From DASZZY01 sp036260395 (GTDB lineage: Bacteria > Actinomycetota > UBA4738 > CALAEC01): a stretch of DNA of 25,581 nt. Shown one piece after another: positions 23,323-25,581 of this stretch (positions are counted from its first letter, which is position 1; each line of letters opens with the position of its first letter). The position numbers and the translations under genes are program-made. The notes below the pieces were generated by a model. The model did no database searches. It was not told where the DNA came from and saw nothing but the letters and a program-made list of their open reading frames with translations. The DNA lies in the NCBI GenBank assembly GCA_036260395.1, contig DASZZY010000085.1, forward strand, positions 1 to 25,581, written 5' to 3'.

Positions 23323-23363
23323 GGTTCGAACCAGTTCAAAGTGAACTAGTTCAAGACGAACTA
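23323..23363. promoter_or_regulatory. Repeated operator of the padR operon
   Basis: Three GAAC half-sites at 23328, 23343 and 23358 lie exactly 15 bases apart, two followed by AGTTCAA, so the units GAACcAGTTCAA and GAACtAGTTCAA are direct repeats that each also form a palindrome (GAACTAGTTC is perfect). Overlapping inverted repeats AGTTCA-3-TGAACT (23333-23347) and TAGTTC-5-GAACTA (23347-23363) result. It covers the -10 box and first transcribed bases. Confidence 0.65.
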
Positions 23364-23389
23364 TAAGCCGGACGGCAGAACGGTGTCAA
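23360..23389 (-). promoter_or_regulatory. Near-consensus promoter of the padR operon
   Basis: Leftward TTGACA (23389..23384) and TATAGT (23365..23360) with an 18-base spacer, the best promoter in the window. Expected start near 23353, inside the operator repeats; leader of about 49 bases. Confidence 0.75.
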
Positions 23390-23402
23390 GGGATGCCGGC
23401 GC

Positions 23403-23729
23403 CTACTCGGCGTCGAGGAGCGAGAGCGAGCGAAGCAGGGCCTCCGTGCGGTCCAGCCGCTCGGCCAGCCAGGCCGCGTCCTGTGGGCCGCGATCGTCGG
23501 CCTTGGGATAGAGGAAGGTGTTCAGGTGCTCGTCGGAGCCGACCTGAAGCCCCCGGATCGCGGCCCATTCCGCGATCGCGAACTCCCAGGTGAACAGGGC
23601 CGTGCCGTCCGGGTAGGCCTGGACCCAGTAAGTCAGGAACGGCGTGGGGCGGGCGGCGAAGTGCCGGACGGCGCGGGCGTCGCGCTCCAGCGTGAACCCC
23701 AGGTCGCGGAGGGCCTCCTCGAAGTCCAC
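23403..23729 (-). CDS. Small conserved actinobacterial protein of unknown function
   Basis: 108 aa, soluble, acidic, no signal peptide. The middle holds a distinctive run, PTPFLTYWVQAYPDGT (about 28-43) and ALFTWEFAIAEW, then GLQVGSDEHLNTFLYP (about 60-75); I believe similar short proteins occur in other actinobacteria but know no function. No catalytic motif is visible. The GTG at 23729 lacks a Shine-Dalgarno and has TATCCT 6 bases upstream. It lies 30 bases after rmuC and ends 13 bases before the padR -35 box. Confidence 0.65.
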   Translation of the reverse strand: MDFEEALRDLGFTLERDARAVRHFAARPTPFLTYWVQAYPDGTALFTWEFAIAEWAAIRGLQVGSDEHLNTFLYPKADDRGPQDAAWLAERLDRTEALLRSLSLLDAE

Positions 23730-23735
23730 CCCCCG

Positions 23736-23741
23736 AGGATA
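23736..23741 (-). promoter_or_regulatory. -10 element for the small conserved gene (leaderless type)
   Basis: TATCCT read leftward, 6 bases before the GTG start, the same hexamer and spacing as at the radical SAM gene. Confidence 0.4.
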
Positions 23742-23759
23742 GCGGCCCTCGCGACCTCC

Positions 23760-24752
23760 TCAGGGGACCGCCGCGTCCTCCACCGGCCGCAGCCGCGGCT
23801 CGGCGCCGCCCGGCGACGCCCCCCGGCCCCTGGCCACCGCGCCGTGGGCCTTGCCCAGCGTGGCCCGCCACTCGCCTGCGGCGTTCTCCAGCATCGTCGC
23901 CGCGCGGGCCACCTTGTTCTCGAGCGTCTGCTCCATGGTCCCCAGCAGGTCCTCGATCTCGGCCAGGCAGCCGTCGACGTCGCCGGAGGACCCGTACCGC
24001 TGGGCCAGGACGTACAGCGACAGGACGACCGGGACCGCCGTCGAGTACGGGACGATTACCACCCCCCGGCGGAACGCCTCGGCGTGGGCCCGCCGGCACG
24101 CCGCGAAGGCGGCGTCGGGAACGCAGGCCACGGCGAACGGCGTGGTCATCGCGCCGTCGAGGTAGCCGGCGACCTCCCGGGCCCGGCGGGCCACCTCGTC
24201 CTCGACCCGCTTGGCCAGCGCCTGCCGGCGCGCGGGGTCGGCCTCGCCGTCGAGGGCCTCGAGCTCCCGCACGGCGGTCCACTTCGAGTCCATCGGCATC
24301 CGCCGCCCGTCGGGGAGGGCCAGCGCGAACTCCACCCGCTTCCCGTTGACGGCGAAGTCGCGGACCAGCAGGCCGGGCGGCAGGTGCCCGAGGGCGTCGT
24401 CCAGGAGGTTCTCCGCGGCCCGCCCTCGGGCCGAGCCCCCCTGGAGGACCGCTTCCAGGCGGCCGACCACGGCCCAGGCCTCCCGCTCGGCCTCGCGGCG
24501 CTCCTCCGCCTGGAGCCGGATCTGATCCAGTGCGGCACGCGTCCGCTCGAGCCCGTCGCGGACGGCCTGGTCGTCGAGCGACTGCCGGCCCACGGCGTCG
24601 GCCAGCCGGTCGATTCGGGCCTCGAGCAGCCCCGCCAGCTGGCTGGCCCCGTCCCCGTCGCCGCGCACCGGGCGCCGGGCCACCGCCGCGGCCACGGCGG
24701 CGGCGACCGCCGCGGCTGCCACCGCGACCAGCACGACCTCGTATGGCGCCAT
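23760..24752 (-). CDS. rmuC: RmuC-family protein
   Basis: 330 aa. An Ala/Val-rich membrane segment (about 5-25) is followed by a coiled-coil stretch (about 35-75) and the RmuC core (about 90-300), with MPMDSKW near 155 (the family's nuclease-like Asp-x-Lys), FAVACVPDAAF near 210 and LYVLAQRYG near 250. RmuC limits DNA inversions in E. coli; its biochemical activity is inferred from a restriction-endonuclease-like fold. ATG at 24752 is preferred to the GTG at 24761 because AGGAGG lies 8 bases before the ATG and overlaps the GTG. Shorter than E. coli RmuC (475 aa), mainly in the coiled coil. Confidence 0.88.
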   Translation of the reverse strand: MAPYEVVLVAVAAAAVAAAVAAAVARRPVRGDGDGASQLAGLLEARIDRLADAVGRQSLDDQAVRDGLERTRAALDQIRLQAEERREAEREAWAVVGRLEAVLQGGSARGRAAENLLDDALGHLPPGLLVRDFAVNGKRVEFALALPDGRRMPMDSKWTAVRELEALDGEADPARRQALAKRVEDEVARRAREVAGYLDGAMTTPFAVACVPDAAFAACRRAHAEAFRRGVVIVPYSTAVPVVLSLYVLAQRYGSSGDVDGCLAEIEDLLGTMEQTLENKVARAATMLENAAGEWRATLGKAHGAVARGRGASPGGAEPRLRPVEDAAVP

Positions 24753-24760
24753 CCCCTTCA

Positions 24761-24778
24761 CCTCCTGGCTGGAGTCTA
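24761..24778 (-). promoter_or_regulatory. Promoter and ribosome site of rmuC
   Basis: TAGACT (24778..24773) read leftward is a plausible -10, followed by AGGAGG (24766..24761), 8 bases before the ATG at 24752. No convincing -35. The remaining bases to 24853 should contain the divergent pilT promoter, which I could not identify. Confidence 0.4.
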
Positions 24779-24853
24779 GGAGGGGGGTCTGACACGAAAG
24801 GTGCTTGCCTCGCTAAAGCGGTGGCCCACCGCGGTCGAGACTCACCCTGGCCC

Positions 24854-25581
24854 ATGGATCCCATGACGAACGTCGACGACCTCCTTCGGTCCCTCGCCGA
24901 ACGGGGCGGCTCCGACCTGCACCTCAAGGCCGGCTCGCCGCCGCTGTTCCGCGTTGACGGCACGCTATCCCGCACGGACGGGCCCGAGCTCACCGCGGCG
25001 GACACCGCCGAGGCCGCCCGCCGCCTGATGCCCGCGGACCGCTGGGAGGCGTTCCAGCACGCGCCCGAGGCGGACTTCGCCTACGGCCTGCCCGGCGTGG
25101 CCAGGTTCCGGGTCAACGCCTTCCGCCAGCGGGGCTCGATCAGCATCGTGGCCCGGTTGGTCCGGATCGGGAGCCCCTCGATGGAGGACCTCGGGCTCCC
25201 CGCCGTGGTCCGCACGCTCGCCGACGAGCCGCGCGGCCTGATCCTCGTGACGGGCCCGACGGGCTCGGGCAAGACCACGACGCTGGCGGCCATGATCGAC
25301 CACATCAACGCCACCCGCTCCTGCCACATCGTGACGATCGAGGACCCCATCGAGGTCCTCCATCCTGACCGGCAGGCGGCCGTCAACCAGCGTGAGGTCA
25401 GCGTGGACTGCGACAGCTTCATCGACGCGATGCGCTCCGCGATGCGCCAGGACCCCGACGTGATCCTGATCGGAGAGATGCGGGACTCGGAGACCGTTCA
25501 GGCGGCGCTGGCGGCCGCCGAGACCGGCCACCTGGTCCTTTCGACCCTGCACACCATCGACGCCCAGGAGACCGTAAACAG
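24854..25581 (+). CDS. pilT: PilT-type twitching motility ATPase (partial, 3' end beyond the window)
   Basis: The first 242 codons are visible. The N-terminal PAS-like domain begins VDDLLRSLAERGGSDLHLKAG, as in PilT. The hexameric ATPase core shows Walker A GPTGSGKT at 134-141, the Asp box IEDPIEVLH, Walker B DPDVILIGEMRD and the His box STLHTIDAQET. PilT depolymerises type IV pili to retract them; the ETVN after the His box fits PilT rather than PilB (also no PilB-like N-terminal extension). A second ATG at 24863 is possible. It suggests a type IV pilus or competence locus to the right of the window. Confidence 0.93.
   Translation, partial: MDPMTNVDDLLRSLAERGGSDLHLKAGSPPLFRVDGTLSRTDGPELTAADTAEAARRLMPADRWEAFQHAPEADFAYGLPGVARFRVNAFRQRGSISIVARLVRIGSPSMEDLGLPAVVRTLADEPRGLILVTGPTGSGKTTTLAAMIDHINATRSCHIVTIEDPIEVLHPDRQAAVNQREVSVDCDSFIDAMRSAMRQDPDVILIGEMRDSETVQAALAAAETGHLVLSTLHTIDAQETVN

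Noticed and set aside
23319..23340. GGTTCGAACC, resembling a tRNA T-loop
   Set aside because: Flanking bases do not pair as a 5-bp T stem and no acceptor or anticodon arm is present; it belongs to the padR operator region.

Overview
The window is GC-rich chromosomal DNA packed with genes (largest gap 192 bases, between the amt and LVIVD-protein genes, so no gene-free stretch exceeds 300 bases). Several features point to an actinobacterium (Actinomycetota) rather than a proteobacterium: LigD with the order polymerase-phosphoesterase-ligase as in mycobacteria, an amt-glnB-glnD operon, an Rv2578c-type radical SAM gene, a DUF5319 gene, a Gram-positive type LexA box, a GlnR-like box, and many GTG and apparently leaderless starts. 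I cannot name genus or class. No rRNA, tRNA, CRISPR array, insertion sequence or prophage was seen; it reads as core chromosome.

Left end (1-5440, all leftward): a polyamine-type ABC importer (potA, potD, and probably the first codons of a permease at the edge), a YgjP-like metallopeptidase, a small SCP2 sterol-carrier protein with its own promoter and a strong hairpin terminator, a DMT/EamA exporter, and a class I methyltransferase carrying a C-terminal helix-turn-helix. Centre-left (5441-6522): a divergent promoter with a palindromic LexA-type box serves the methyltransferase and a rightward radical SAM (SplB/Rv2578c-like) gene.

6532-11610 (leftward): the nitrogen-sensing operon amt-glnB-glnD, followed by an alpha/beta hydrolase and a small zinc-binding protein. 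A four-half-site GlnR-like box lies just upstream of amt. A rightward secreted LVIVD-repeat protein (11803-13533) diverges from amt.

13543-17688: the bacterial non-homologous end-joining pair, Ku (leftward, followed by an MBL-fold hydrolase) and LigD (rightward), divergent across a near-perfect palindrome. Then a secreted TIM-barrel-like protein (17743-18978), a leftward LmbE/PIG-L deacetylase plus DUF5319 zinc-ribbon protein, and a leftward PadR-controlled ABC exporter operon (padR, ATPase, permease, GxFAA-repeat protein) whose promoter holds a 15-bp repeated operator. The right end holds a small conserved protein, an RmuC-family protein, and the start of a PilT-type ATPase cut by the window edge.

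The most interesting non-coding signals are the LexA box over the methyltransferase/radical SAM promoter, the GlnR box at amt, the padR repeat operator, and a recurring TANNNT hexamer 6-9 bases before start codons that lack a Shine-Dalgarno sequence, which suggests widespread leaderless transcription.
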